Below are positions 34,175 to 42,133 of a stretch of 64,000 bases of DNA, piece by piece (the stretch's first letter is position 1; every line of letters starts with the position of its first letter). Under the pieces are notes generated by a model. That model was not told the DNA's origin. It searched no databases and worked only from the letters and a program-made list of their open reading frames with translations. The stretch is from Bacteroides intestinalis. Lineage in GTDB: Bacteria > Bacteroidota > Bacteroidia > Bacteroidales > Bacteroidaceae. The translations under genes and the position numbers were made by a program. The stretch is taken from contig NZ_QRZF01000003.1 in assembly GCF_003464595.1 (NCBI RefSeq), positions 496,001 through 560,000 on the forward strand, in the 5' to 3' direction.

Positions 34175-35410
34175 ATGAAAAGAAAATCGATTTTCACCTT
34201 GTCTTTATTGCTGGTCACGTTAGCCTTTACATCATGCGAGAAAAGTGTGTATGATGCAGACAAACAACCGCAAAAAGAAAAAACAGTAGCCGACCTGATC
34301 GTCCCGAGCGGGTTTGACTGGAAAATGACCAAGAATGCACAGTGCGAAATCACAACTCAAAGTGCATCGGATGTTTCAGTATACTCCGATAAGGAATGTA
34401 CCGAAAATACAATGTTGGCAACTCTACAGACAAACGACGGAACCCTAACGATTCCTCTGAGCCTGCCTGCCAATTCTAAAGAGGCTTACCTGCAATACGA
34501 AACGGTAAATGGCAAGAAAATGGTTTTGGCAGCTGCTGCTGACAAGGACAATGTGGTTCATTTCACGCTTCCCCAGGACAGTAAACCGAGTCCTGAGACA
34601 AGGGCGGAAAGCACAACCAGAGGAAGAGGCAGTATCTGTTACCCTAATAGCGGCTGGGGTACTGTCATGTTCGAAGACCAATTTCCGAGTTTAGGAGATT
34701 ACGATTTCAATGATTTTGTTCTTGGCTACAGGGTGCAAATTCCATTCAAATCCGATGGACATAAGTCAGTGATTGACGAAGCCATACAACTCGGTATTGA
34801 GTTGAGGGCTATGGGAGGCTCTTTCTCTTATACTCCATGTTTAAGATTGAAGAACCTGATGGCAAAGGATGTTGACGAGATTGAAGTATATCAGCGCTTT
34901 AATACATCCGTTGAAGAAGTAAACTGGTTTGCTGGTCCTGATGGTGAAGTCATTATGGACTTCAGTAATTTGGTTTCGGCAACTTCAAAGCCTTCCGGTA
35001 GTACCTTCTTTAATACGGACAAAGAATATCTTGTTACGGAACTTCCGCAATTGAATATTGCTATTTACTTGGACGACGATGATGTAGATGTAAATTCAGC
35101 AGACTTTGAAAGTATCGACTTTTATCTGGCAAAAGCCAATCATGGCACCGAAATCCATTTAGGAGGATACAAACCGGTATACGATACATATCCCAGTGAC
35201 AACTCCGATTTGGGAACGGATTATTATTATAACAATAAAGGCTTGATTTGGGGCTTGAGTGTTCCGGCTCCTATAGCTCATGTAATTGAGAAAGGAAATT
35301 TCCTTGATGCTTATAAAGACTTTGCCGCCTGGGTGATGAGTGGCGGTCAGGATAAAGCAAATTGGTATAACGGAGAGAAGAATAACGAACTCTTGATAAA
35401 AACTCAATAA
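34175..35410 (+). CDS. LruC-domain (DUF4842-like) surface lipoprotein
   Basis: This is a 411-residue lipoprotein with signal MKRKSIFTLSLLLVTLAFTSCEKS (Cys about 21). The middle contains the marked motif FEDQFPSLGDYDFNDFVLGY (about 167-186), the core of LruC-domain proteins. Aspartate-rich stretches follow (YLDDDDVDVNSADFESIDF) and suggest calcium binding. LruC proteins are surface proteins of Bacteroidetes and Leptospira with poorly defined function. It lies behind the inverton and the 23-bp repeats, and ends at a 15-bp perfect hairpin. Possible roles are adhesion or extracellular matrix, both speculative. Confidence 0.85.
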   Translation: MKRKSIFTLSLLLVTLAFTSCEKSVYDADKQPQKEKTVADLIVPSGFDWKMTKNAQCEITTQSASDVSVYSDKECTENTMLATLQTNDGTLTIPLSLPANSKEAYLQYETVNGKKMVLAAAADKDNVVHFTLPQDSKPSPETRAESTTRGRGSICYPNSGWGTVMFEDQFPSLGDYDFNDFVLGYRVQIPFKSDGHKSVIDEAIQLGIELRAMGGSFSYTPCLRLKNLMAKDVDEIEVYQRFNTSVEEVNWFAGPDGEVIMDFSNLVSATSKPSGSTFFNTDKEYLVTELPQLNIAIYLDDDDVDVNSADFESIDFYLAKANHGTEIHLGGYKPVYDTYPSDNSDLGTDYYYNNKGLIWGLSVPAPIAHVIEKGNFLDAYKDFAAWVMSGGQDKANWYNGEKNNELLIKTQ

Positions 35411-35433
35411 AATTAGAACCAGTTTTTAGAGTA

Positions 35434-35478
35434 GAACGGCACATATCCTGTATGGTAACTGAGGGATATGTGCCGTTC
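35434..35478 (+). terminator. Strong hairpin after the LruC gene
   Basis: GAACGGCACATATCC (35434-35448) and GGATATGTGCCGTTC (35464-35478) are perfectly complementary over 15 bp. No T-run follows, so it may act as an RNA end stabiliser or a weak terminator. Confidence 0.6.
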
Positions 35479-35535
35479 GTTAATTCGTAGCTACAACTTT
35501 CCCTTTCTTCTTTTGTTCATTCGAAAGGAATAGAC

Positions 35536-35543
35536 TACATTTG
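35536..35543 (+). promoter_or_regulatory. -7 promoter element of the AAA-ATPase gene
   Basis: TACATTTG is an exact TAnnTTTG match, 38 bp before the ATG at 35582. Confidence 0.5.
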
Positions 35544-35581
35544 CATGGAGTCCCCGTTTATGAATTTAAATATAGAGTGAT

Positions 35582-37309
35582 ATGGAACCGATTAAACAAG
35601 TACCTTATGGAGTATCTGACTTTGTAGCAGTAGTAGAGCAGAACTTGTATTACGTGGATAAGACTATGTATTTGCCGTTGCTCGAACAGCAACCTCGTAA
35701 TTTGTTCTTTATCCGTCCGCGCCGTTTTGGGAAGAGCATTTTTCTGAATATGCTTCGCGCTTATTATGACAGTTCACAGAAAGCGAAATTTGAAAAACGT
35801 TTCGGCAATCTTTGGATTGGGCAGAATCCTACACCGTTGCAAGGGCGCTATCAGGTACTTTTCCTTGATTTCTCTAAAGCGGGCGCCGGGATAGAGAATT
35901 TGGAAGCCAACTTTAACCTTTATTGTTGCCGTCAATTGGATGGATTCATGGCGACTTATGAGGATGCTTACTCCGAACGTATCGTTGAAAACTTCTTTGC
36001 CTCTCAGTCGGCAGCTGATAAGTTGAGTATGATTGAAGTGGAAGCCACCCGTCAGGGCTATCCGCTCTATTTGATTGTAGACGAATATGACAATTTCACC
36101 AATGTGGTGCTCAACGAAAAGGGAAATGATTTATATCATGCCATTACGCATGCCAGCGGTTTTTATCGGGAGATATTCAAGAAGTTCAAGGGCATGTTCG
36201 AACGTATTTTTATGATGGGGGTAAGTCCCGTTACATTGGATGACTTGACGAGTGGTTTCAATATAGGTTGGAATATCAGCACCGATTATCAATTCAATAT
36301 GATGCTGGGTTTCAGCGAAAGTGATGTCCGTGAGATGTTTCAGTATTATAAGGATGCCGGACAACTAAAGGGAGATGTCGAGGCGATGATAGCTGAGATG
36401 AAGCCGTGGTATGACAATTACTGTTTTGCAAAAGAGAGCTTGACGCGTGATCCGAAGATGTTCAACTGTGATATGGTGTTTTATTATTTGCGTAACTATA
36501 TGAATCTGGATAAAGCCCCTGAGCAGATGATTGACCCCAATACCCGTACGGATTACAACAAGATGAAGAAGCTCATTCAGCTGGATCATCTGGATGGTGA
36601 TCGTAAAGGGGTGCTCCGGAAGATTACCGAAGAGGGGGAGATTGTTGCAAATCTGATAACAACTTTCCCTGCCAGTCAGATTACAGATCCGGATATGTTT
36701 CCCAGTCTGTTGTTCTACTATGGTATGTTGACCATTACAGCAACACGGGGAGAACGCTTGGTACTAAGTATTCCCAATAACAATGTGCGTAAGCAATATT
36801 ACGAGTATCTTCTGGAAGATTATCAGGCAAAGAATAAGGAATATATCAATTTAAATAATTTGAGGGATTTGTACTATGACATGTCTTATGACGGTAAATG
36901 GCGCGAAGCCCTTGAATTCATTGCCCATGCCTACAAGGACAATTCTTCTGTACGCAGTATGATTGAGGGCGAACGAAATATACAAGGCTTCTTTACCGCC
37001 TATCTTAGTGTGAATGCGTATTATCTGGTTGCTCCTGAAGTGGAATTGAACCATGGCTTTTGCGATATGTTTTTGATGCCCGACCTGCAACGCTATAGCG
37101 GGGTGGCGCACAGTTATATTCTGGAACTGAAATATCTGCCATCGAAAGAGTATGAAACAAAAGCTCCTGCCCAGTGGCAGGAAGCTGTTGATCAGATACA
37201 TCGTTATGCTGAGGCCCCGAGGGTACAACAACTCATTCAAGGCACAAGATTGCATTGTATAGTAATGCAATTCAGCGGATGGGAATTGGCAAGGATGGAG
37301 GAGGTATAG
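35582..37309 (+). CDS. AAA-ATPase-like / PD-(D/E)XK nuclease-like protein (PF09820-PF08011 type)
   Basis: This 575-residue protein belongs to a family expanded in Bacteroidetes. The N-terminus reads VPYGVSDFVAVVEQNLYYVDKTMYL, and the P-loop lies in FFIRPRRFGKSIFLNML (about 45-61). A Walker B-like segment is YPLYLIVDEYDNF. The C-terminal 130 residues match a PDDEXK_9-type domain (FTAYLSVNAYYLVAPEVELNHGFCDMFLMPD, ILELKY), with D and ExK in the expected positions. Its cellular role is unproven. It is a single gene with its own promoter, convergent with the ABC genes, and 21 bp from them. Confidence 0.88.
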   Translation: MEPIKQVPYGVSDFVAVVEQNLYYVDKTMYLPLLEQQPRNLFFIRPRRFGKSIFLNMLRAYYDSSQKAKFEKRFGNLWIGQNPTPLQGRYQVLFLDFSKAGAGIENLEANFNLYCCRQLDGFMATYEDAYSERIVENFFASQSAADKLSMIEVEATRQGYPLYLIVDEYDNFTNVVLNEKGNDLYHAITHASGFYREIFKKFKGMFERIFMMGVSPVTLDDLTSGFNIGWNISTDYQFNMMLGFSESDVREMFQYYKDAGQLKGDVEAMIAEMKPWYDNYCFAKESLTRDPKMFNCDMVFYYLRNYMNLDKAPEQMIDPNTRTDYNKMKKLIQLDHLDGDRKGVLRKITEEGEIVANLITTFPASQITDPDMFPSLLFYYGMLTITATRGERLVLSIPNNNVRKQYYEYLLEDYQAKNKEYINLNNLRDLYYDMSYDGKWREALEFIAHAYKDNSSVRSMIEGERNIQGFFTAYLSVNAYYLVAPEVELNHGFCDMFLMPDLQRYSGVAHSYILELKYLPSKEYETKAPAQWQEAVDQIHRYAEAPRVQQLIQGTRLHCIVMQFSGWELARMEEV

Positions 37310-37330
37310 AAAACCTCCTCTATCTCTTTC

Positions 37331-39061
37331 TTACAACTTCCACCCCAATGTCTTTTCCTGTATATTCCATAGCTTGGCGTATAGCCCCTTATTATCGAGT
37401 AGCTCCTGATGCTTACCTTGTTCGGCAATGCGTCCTTCCTCCAATACTATGATGTTATCTGCATTCTTGATCGTCTTCAGGCGATGGGCAATCACGATTA
37501 CCGTGCGTCCTGCAATCAGGGTATTGATGGCACGCTGTACTTCCACTTCATTTTCCGGATCGAGTGAAGCCGTTGCTTCATCCAGAAGTACTACGGGAGC
37601 TTCTTTCAATATAGCCCGTGCAATGGAAATGCGCTGCTTCTCTCCACCGGATAAGGTACAACCGCCTTCACCGACCTGCGTATCATATCCTTTGGGCAAT
37701 CGCATGATGAAATCGTGGCAACATGCTTTGCGGGCCGCCGCCTCTATTTCTTCGTCCGTAGCGTCGGTTTTGCCGAAACGGATATTGTTGCGAATGGTAT
37801 CCTGAAACAGATACACATCCTGGAATACCATTGAGATATGACTCATCAACGATTCCGGTTCCAGGGTTTTCATATCTACTCCATTAAATAAAACCTGCCC
37901 CTGTTGCGGATCGTAAAAGCGTGCGCATAGTTTCAGCATGGTACTTTTTCCACTGCCCGAAGGACCTACCAGAGCGGTGAGTGTATTCTTACGCAATGTT
38001 ACCGATACATCATGCAGTACCTGTTTTTTCTGATAGCCGAATGATACGTGATAGAAAGTAATATCACCGCTTTCCGGAGCCTCTTTACTACCTTGCATTT
38101 CCGGTTCGTTCATCAGCGTCAGGATGCGTCCCCCGGCAATGGAGAAATATCGGAATTCTGCAAAGTTGGTCAGTGCCGAAGTCAGCGGATCGAAGACGCG
38201 GGAACCGACAACGAGGAACATAACGAATGTGAGCAGGGATAAATCTCCTCCTATCAATAAGTATGTTCCGCAAAGTATCATCAACGTCAGACCTGCCCGT
38301 ATCAACGTTACAGAAAGCAGTATGAACGGGCCGAGCAATGCTTCCTGGCGGATACAGGCACGGCGCAGTTCGGCAAAGGCATTCTTCAGACGGACAAACT
38401 TGTCGCCCAGCAGATTATATGCTTTCATTACCCGTATTCCCTGCAAGTACTCTTCCAAGCGATTGCCTGCATTGATTTTGGCAGCAATCTGTTTGCCGCT
38501 CAGTTTGTATTGCAGGTAAGTACTGCCCAGCAATATTCCTACGGCAAGTGGCAGGGCTATAAACATGGCAACGGCCATTCGCCAATCTATCCATAGCAAG
38601 CCGAGGAAGGCAAGTACAGGCATCACCAGTGCACCCATCAATTGGGGCAGATGATGCGAAATACCTGTTTCCGCCATGGTAAAGTCTGTAATCAGCATGG
38701 ACGAAAGATCACCCGGATCGCGGCGTGAGAGGAAACCCAATGAGAGTTTCCGCAAATGCTCTGCCAGGCTGACACGTCCTGCGGCACTCATTTCATAGGC
38801 ACCCCGGAAATTGGCACGGTAAGAAGCCCTTTCGGCCAATGCCATGACAAATACATACACTACAAGCAGGATAAAAATAGTCCAGAGCCGTTGAGTGTCC
38901 AGCGGCATTCCGCTGCCATCGAAAGCGCGGAATATCACGTTGATCGCTTCGATGGACAGGCAGAACGGGATAATATTTATCAGGTTGGCAAGCATCGTGT
39001 AGCCCACAGGTTTGCGAAGGCGTTCGGTGTGCCCTATCGTAATATTTTCTATTGCATTCAT
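37331..39061 (-). CDS. ABC half-transporter, permease-ATPase fusion (second of pair)
   Basis: This is a 576-residue protein with six membrane helices (about 20-300) and a nucleotide-binding domain (about 330-565) with Walker A GPSGSGKST, signature LSGGEKQR, Walker B VVLLDEATA and the H-loop IAHRL. It overlaps its partner by 4 bp, so the two make a heterodimer. The exporter fold is shared with drug exporters and with YbtPQ/IrtAB siderophore importers. The TMD wording (GDLSSMLITDF, LSLLTFVMFLVVGSRVFDPL) reminds me of the latter. The TetR gene beside it has the same promoter motif as flavodoxin, which favours a metal-related role, but this remains inference. Confidence 0.9.
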   Translation of the reverse strand: MNAIENITIGHTERLRKPVGYTMLANLINIIPFCLSIEAINVIFRAFDGSGMPLDTQRLWTIFILLVVYVFVMALAERASYRANFRGAYEMSAAGRVSLAEHLRKLSLGFLSRRDPGDLSSMLITDFTMAETGISHHLPQLMGALVMPVLAFLGLLWIDWRMAVAMFIALPLAVGILLGSTYLQYKLSGKQIAAKINAGNRLEEYLQGIRVMKAYNLLGDKFVRLKNAFAELRRACIRQEALLGPFILLSVTLIRAGLTLMILCGTYLLIGGDLSLLTFVMFLVVGSRVFDPLTSALTNFAEFRYFSIAGGRILTLMNEPEMQGSKEAPESGDITFYHVSFGYQKKQVLHDVSVTLRKNTLTALVGPSGSGKSTMLKLCARFYDPQQGQVLFNGVDMKTLEPESLMSHISMVFQDVYLFQDTIRNNIRFGKTDATDEEIEAAARKACCHDFIMRLPKGYDTQVGEGGCTLSGGEKQRISIARAILKEAPVVLLDEATASLDPENEVEVQRAINTLIAGRTVIVIAHRLKTIKNADNIIVLEEGRIAEQGKHQELLDNKGLYAKLWNIQEKTLGWKL

Positions 39062-40878
39062 TCTTTTACCTCCTTCTTACTGTTTAGTTCCCAGCGGAAC
39101 GCATCCGTATAAGCGTCCCACATATTCTTATATAATCCTTCCGTTTTACTTAATATCTCGTGTTTCCCATGCTGTACGAGCTTTCCTTCGTTCAATACGA
39201 TGATTTGCTGTGCCGAAATGATGGACGAGAGACGGTGCGCAATGATGATAACCGTCTTATTCTGGATCAGATGTTGCAAAGCCTGCTGCATCTTATATTC
39301 ATTTTCGGGATCGGCAAAAGCAGTCGCCTCGTCCAGCACCAGGATAGGGGCATTTTTCAGGATGGCCCTTGCCACACAGACACGTTGCGACTCGCCACCG
39401 GAAAGGTAGACGCCCTCATCTCCGATACGGGTTTCATAACCTTGCGGAAGGCTTTCTATAAATTCATGGCACTGTGCGGCTTTTGCGGCAGCTATCACTT
39501 CCTCGCGTCCTGCACCGGAGTTTCCTACCCGGATATTCTCATAGAGGGTATCAAAGAAAAGGAAACTATCCTGGAAAACAAAGGAAACAATGTCCATCAA
39601 CTTTTCGGTGGGAATATCTTTGATGTTGACTCCTCCGATCCGTATTTCGCCTTCCGCTACATCCCAGAAGCGGGGAATCAGATTGGCTACTGTCGATTTT
39701 CCTGAACCCGAAGGGCCTACGAGTGCCGTAATTTCACCTTGGCGTGCTGTGAAGGTGATGTCGCGCAGCGCTTCGGTACGGGTTGTCTCCGCTTTATTCT
39801 CATAAGTGAAACTAACCTTGAGGAATTCAATGTCATAACCGGCGGGTACTTGCGGTGTTTGTGCTTCCGATACGGGCGGCTCGGCAAAGATACGATCGAT
39901 ACGTTCTACGCCCTCGTCTATTTCCCGTGTGCCCGATCCGAGGTACATCAGTTTATAAATAGGGGAGGCTACTCCGGGCCCCATAATAATAAAGAATAGA
40001 TAGACAGCGGCTAGTGCCAAATTTTGTGGCTCATGACTCAGTAATAGTAGACCTATCGGCAGAATAAACGTAATGAGTGAGTTCAGTAATATGGTGAAGA
40101 CCATCATACCGGGTTCGTATGTATCGCATACTTTCAGTGCATATTCCTTATACGCCTCAATCTCACTGTTGAAACGGCGGAATGACCGGACGCTCTGACC
40201 GAAGATTTTCACGACCGGCATGCCGCGTACATATTGTACGGCTGAGGCGCTCATTCGTTCCTGTGTATCAAAGTAGATTTTAGTAAACTCCTGTGCCTTT
40301 TTCCCGAAGAAGTTGGCAAATTGTAATCCTATACTCAATGCGATACAAAATAGACAGACCGCTGCCATCCAGCCATTCAGGGAGAAGAAGATAATAAACA
40401 TCAGAGTGACCGTAGCCAATACATTCACAAGGTCGGGGATGGTATGGGCAATGAAGTTCTCAATCTTTTCTACATTCTGTTCCATAATTTTCTTGATGCT
40501 TCCGGTAGATGTACCGTTCAGGTATCCTAACGATAAGCGTCCAATGTGTTCCGATAGCTTGATACGCAGTCCGTATAGGATACGGAAAGCTGCTACATGT
40601 GAGGCCATCAGTGCCGCATAAAGTAGCAATAATCCTCCGATCAGTCCGAAGAAGGCAAACCATCCCCAGTATATCAGTATTCCGCTATCTATCTTTTCTA
40701 AATCACTGGCGTGAAGCAGTAACTCCTGCAATACGCGGTATACCGACCAGTAGGGAACCAACATGCATGTAGCGCTTCCTGCCGACAAAATACCGGCTAG
40801 GATCAGCAACCCTTTCCGCTCGCCTGCAATCTCAAACAGGCGGGCGATTCCTTTTTTCTTTTTCAGTTTCTCTTTCAT
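39058..40878 (-). CDS. ABC half-transporter, permease-ATPase fusion (first of pair)
   Basis: This 606-residue partner of the gene at 37331-39061 is built the same way: six helices within about 30-315, then an ATPase domain with Walker A GPSGSGKST, signature LSGGESQR and Walker B ILVLDEATA. The Walker B glutamate is followed by ATAFADPENE. Both catalytic sites look intact, so this is not an obviously degenerate heterodimer. It starts 59 bp downstream of the TetR stop, across a terminator-like hairpin. A small inverted repeat at 40898-40920 upstream may be the TetR operator. Confidence 0.9.
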   Translation of the reverse strand: MKEKLKKKKGIARLFEIAGERKGLLILAGILSAGSATCMLVPYWSVYRVLQELLLHASDLEKIDSGILIYWGWFAFFGLIGGLLLLYAALMASHVAAFRILYGLRIKLSEHIGRLSLGYLNGTSTGSIKKIMEQNVEKIENFIAHTIPDLVNVLATVTLMFIIFFSLNGWMAAVCLFCIALSIGLQFANFFGKKAQEFTKIYFDTQERMSASAVQYVRGMPVVKIFGQSVRSFRRFNSEIEAYKEYALKVCDTYEPGMMVFTILLNSLITFILPIGLLLLSHEPQNLALAAVYLFFIIMGPGVASPIYKLMYLGSGTREIDEGVERIDRIFAEPPVSEAQTPQVPAGYDIEFLKVSFTYENKAETTRTEALRDITFTARQGEITALVGPSGSGKSTVANLIPRFWDVAEGEIRIGGVNIKDIPTEKLMDIVSFVFQDSFLFFDTLYENIRVGNSGAGREEVIAAAKAAQCHEFIESLPQGYETRIGDEGVYLSGGESQRVCVARAILKNAPILVLDEATAFADPENEYKMQQALQHLIQNKTVIIIAHRLSSIISAQQIIVLNEGKLVQHGKHEILSKTEGLYKNMWDAYTDAFRWELNSKKEVKE

Positions 40879-40897
40879 AATCTATCATACTTTTAAA

Positions 40898-40920
40898 AAC
40901 GAACAATATTCAGATTCGTT
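40898..40920. promoter_or_regulatory. Candidate TetR operator before the ABC pair
   Basis: The arms AACGAA (40898-40903) and TTCGTT (40915-40920) are inverted around an 11-bp centre, 20 bp before the ABC start codon. The site is short, so the call is tentative. Confidence 0.3.
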
Positions 40921-40958
40921 CAAAAAAAGAGAGAGCTTATATTTTCATAAGCTCTCTC
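40921..40958 (-). terminator. Terminator or attenuator at the end of the TetR gene
   Basis: The 12-bp stem GAGAGAGCTTAT (40929-40940) / ATAAGCTCTCTC (40947-40958) is followed on the minus strand by a T-run. It includes the TetR stop codon and separates it from the ABC genes, which must then have their own promoter or depend on read-through. Confidence 0.8.
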
Positions 40959-41548
40959 CAACCAGTTACTTCGAATGTGATGTATTCTGTGACTATCTGT
41001 TCCAAATCTTCTATCCCGACTCGGTGCATGATCAATTCCTCAAACATGGTGAACATCCATGCCGTGTGCAGGTGGATAGAAAAGTCGGTTACATTGATAT
41101 TCATTTGCGGATGTTTTTCTTTCATATCTCTGAAGTACTCTTTCACAAGTGATGTGGAGCGTTCGGTGAAGTTCTCCTTGAAGTTTTCCAGTGAAGAACC
41201 CTGTGCATGGAAAAATAGCAATACCAACAATTTGCGATGCTTTTGTATCAATGTCATGTACTCTTCTATCACATATCGTAGGTATTCTGTGGAATACATC
41301 TCCATGATATCTGCTCCATAACGCCCGTGATGTTCGTGCAGCATCCTTTCGAATGCACTGATTACAGGCCGTACCACCGTACAGAAAATATCATCCTTAC
41401 TTTTGAAATAGTTATAGATATTGCTCAACCCTACCTGTGCTTCTTGTGCAATTTCGCGCATGGAAGCCTTCGGAAAGCCGTTTTCGAGGAATACCTTTTC
41501 GGCAGCTTTCAAAATTTCTTTTTGTATGTCATCTTTAGGGTATTGCAT
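40937..41548 (-). CDS. TetR-family regulator
   Basis: This is a 203-residue regulator with an N-terminal TetR helix-turn-helix (EILKAAEKVFLENGFPKASMREIAQEAQVGLSNIYNYFKSKDDIF in the full sequence, residues about 8-52) and a helical ligand-binding domain. The ATG at 41548 is used; an upstream in-frame start at 41605 would put the promoter inside the gene. Its promoter carries the TGGGTATTTC motif 21 bp from a CTACTTTG -7 element, as at the flavodoxin gene. It presumably controls the downstream ABC pair. Confidence 0.9.
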   Translation of the reverse strand: MQYPKDDIQKEILKAAEKVFLENGFPKASMREIAQEAQVGLSNIYNYFKSKDDIFCTVVRPVISAFERMLHEHHGRYGADIMEMYSTEYLRYVIEEYMTLIQKHRKLLVLLFFHAQGSSLENFKENFTERSTSLVKEYFRDMKEKHPQMNINVTDFSIHLHTAWMFTMFEELIMHRVGIEDLEQIVTEYITFEVTGWRELMKI

Positions 41549-41567
41549 AAGTTTTATTTCTCGACTG

Positions 41568-41604
41568 CAAAGTAGGGGAGAATCCGCGTTTTCTGAAATA
41601 CCCA
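41568..41604 (-). promoter_or_regulatory. Promoter of the TetR gene with the shared TGGGTATTKC motif
   Basis: On the minus strand TGGGTATTTC (core GGGTATT at 41597-41603) lies exactly 21 bp upstream of CTACTTTG (41568-41575). It is one of four promoters in the window with this arrangement. Confidence 0.7.
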
Positions 41605-41648
41605 TTAATGATGGTTTTTTGTTAGATTTTTATAAAAATCACAATTAT

Positions 41649-41685
41649 TGGGTATTGCCAAGGTCGCTGAAAGCATGCAACTTTG
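41649..41685 (+). promoter_or_regulatory. Promoter of the small CxCxxC membrane protein with the shared motif
   Basis: TGGGTATTGC (core 41650-41656) lies exactly 21 bp upstream of CAACTTTG (41678-41685). The ATG follows at 41714. Confidence 0.7.
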
Positions 41686-41713
41686 CGCGTATAATCTAAC
41701 TATAAACTGCTAT

Positions 41714-42019
41714 ATGGTGAAACTAACCAATCATAAAAGGGCAATTGACAGACCTTTAAGTTGTAAGAGATGGGGAATAATAGCTATTATTATTCTTTTT
41801 GCAGGTAGCTTATCTTTTTTACTGTACTCTTACTTTTCTCATGACGTTGATAATCCTCAGTGTAACTGTTTGCTATGTATGCTTAATCATGTTCCTGAAG
41901 AGGGAGAGTACATTTATAACCGCTATTTGATATTTATTAGTTTTATCTGGATTGCTGTGATCTTTGCGGCTGTCTTTTTAGTGAATTACTGCTTTGTAAA
42001 AAAGAACAAAAAGAAATAG
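41714..42019 (+). CDS. Small two-helix membrane protein with CNCLLC motif
   Basis: This is a 101-residue protein that I do not recognise. The ATG at 41714 is chosen because the longer frame to 41648 runs through the promoter. Two hydrophobic helices (about 20-40 GIIAIIILFAGSLSFLLYSY and 72-93 FISFIWIAVIFAAVFLVNYC) flank a loop with Asp-Asn and CNCLLCML (about 50-57), a possible metal or Fe-S ligand set. The C-terminus is basic (KKNKKK). It is transcribed from a promoter with the same motif as the porin and flavodoxin genes, so it probably belongs to that regulon. Confidence 0.7.
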   Translation: MVKLTNHKRAIDRPLSCKRWGIIAIIILFAGSLSFLLYSYFSHDVDNPQCNCLLCMLNHVPEEGEYIYNRYLIFISFIWIAVIFAAVFLVNYCFVKKNKKK

Positions 42020-42072
42020 TGTTCGTTTAAGTACCTACTTGTTATTATTTTTAATAACACAATACTCATATT

Positions 42073-42109
42073 TGGGTATTGCCCGCCTTTTTAACTCCCT
42101 CTACCTTTG
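42073..42109 (+). promoter_or_regulatory. Promoter of the imelysin/cytochrome cluster with the shared motif
   Basis: TGGGTATTGC (core 42074-42080) lies exactly 21 bp upstream of the full -7 match TACCTTTG (42102-42109), 24 bp before the porin ATG. Confidence 0.75.
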
Positions 42110-42133
42110 CGCCAACAAAATTTAAGATAAAAG

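Noticed and set aside
35582..37309. AAA-ATPase/PD-(D/E)XK gene as a stand-alone anti-phage defence system
   Set aside because: The family is widespread and multi-copy in Bacteroidetes. No partner genes or known defence context are present, so defence is only a guess.
41536..41546. Another GGGTATTGC at the start of the TetR gene
   Set aside because: It is part of the first codons of TetR (MQYP) and has no TTTG element 21 bp away, so it is not counted as a fifth promoter copy, although a role as an extra binding site is not excluded.
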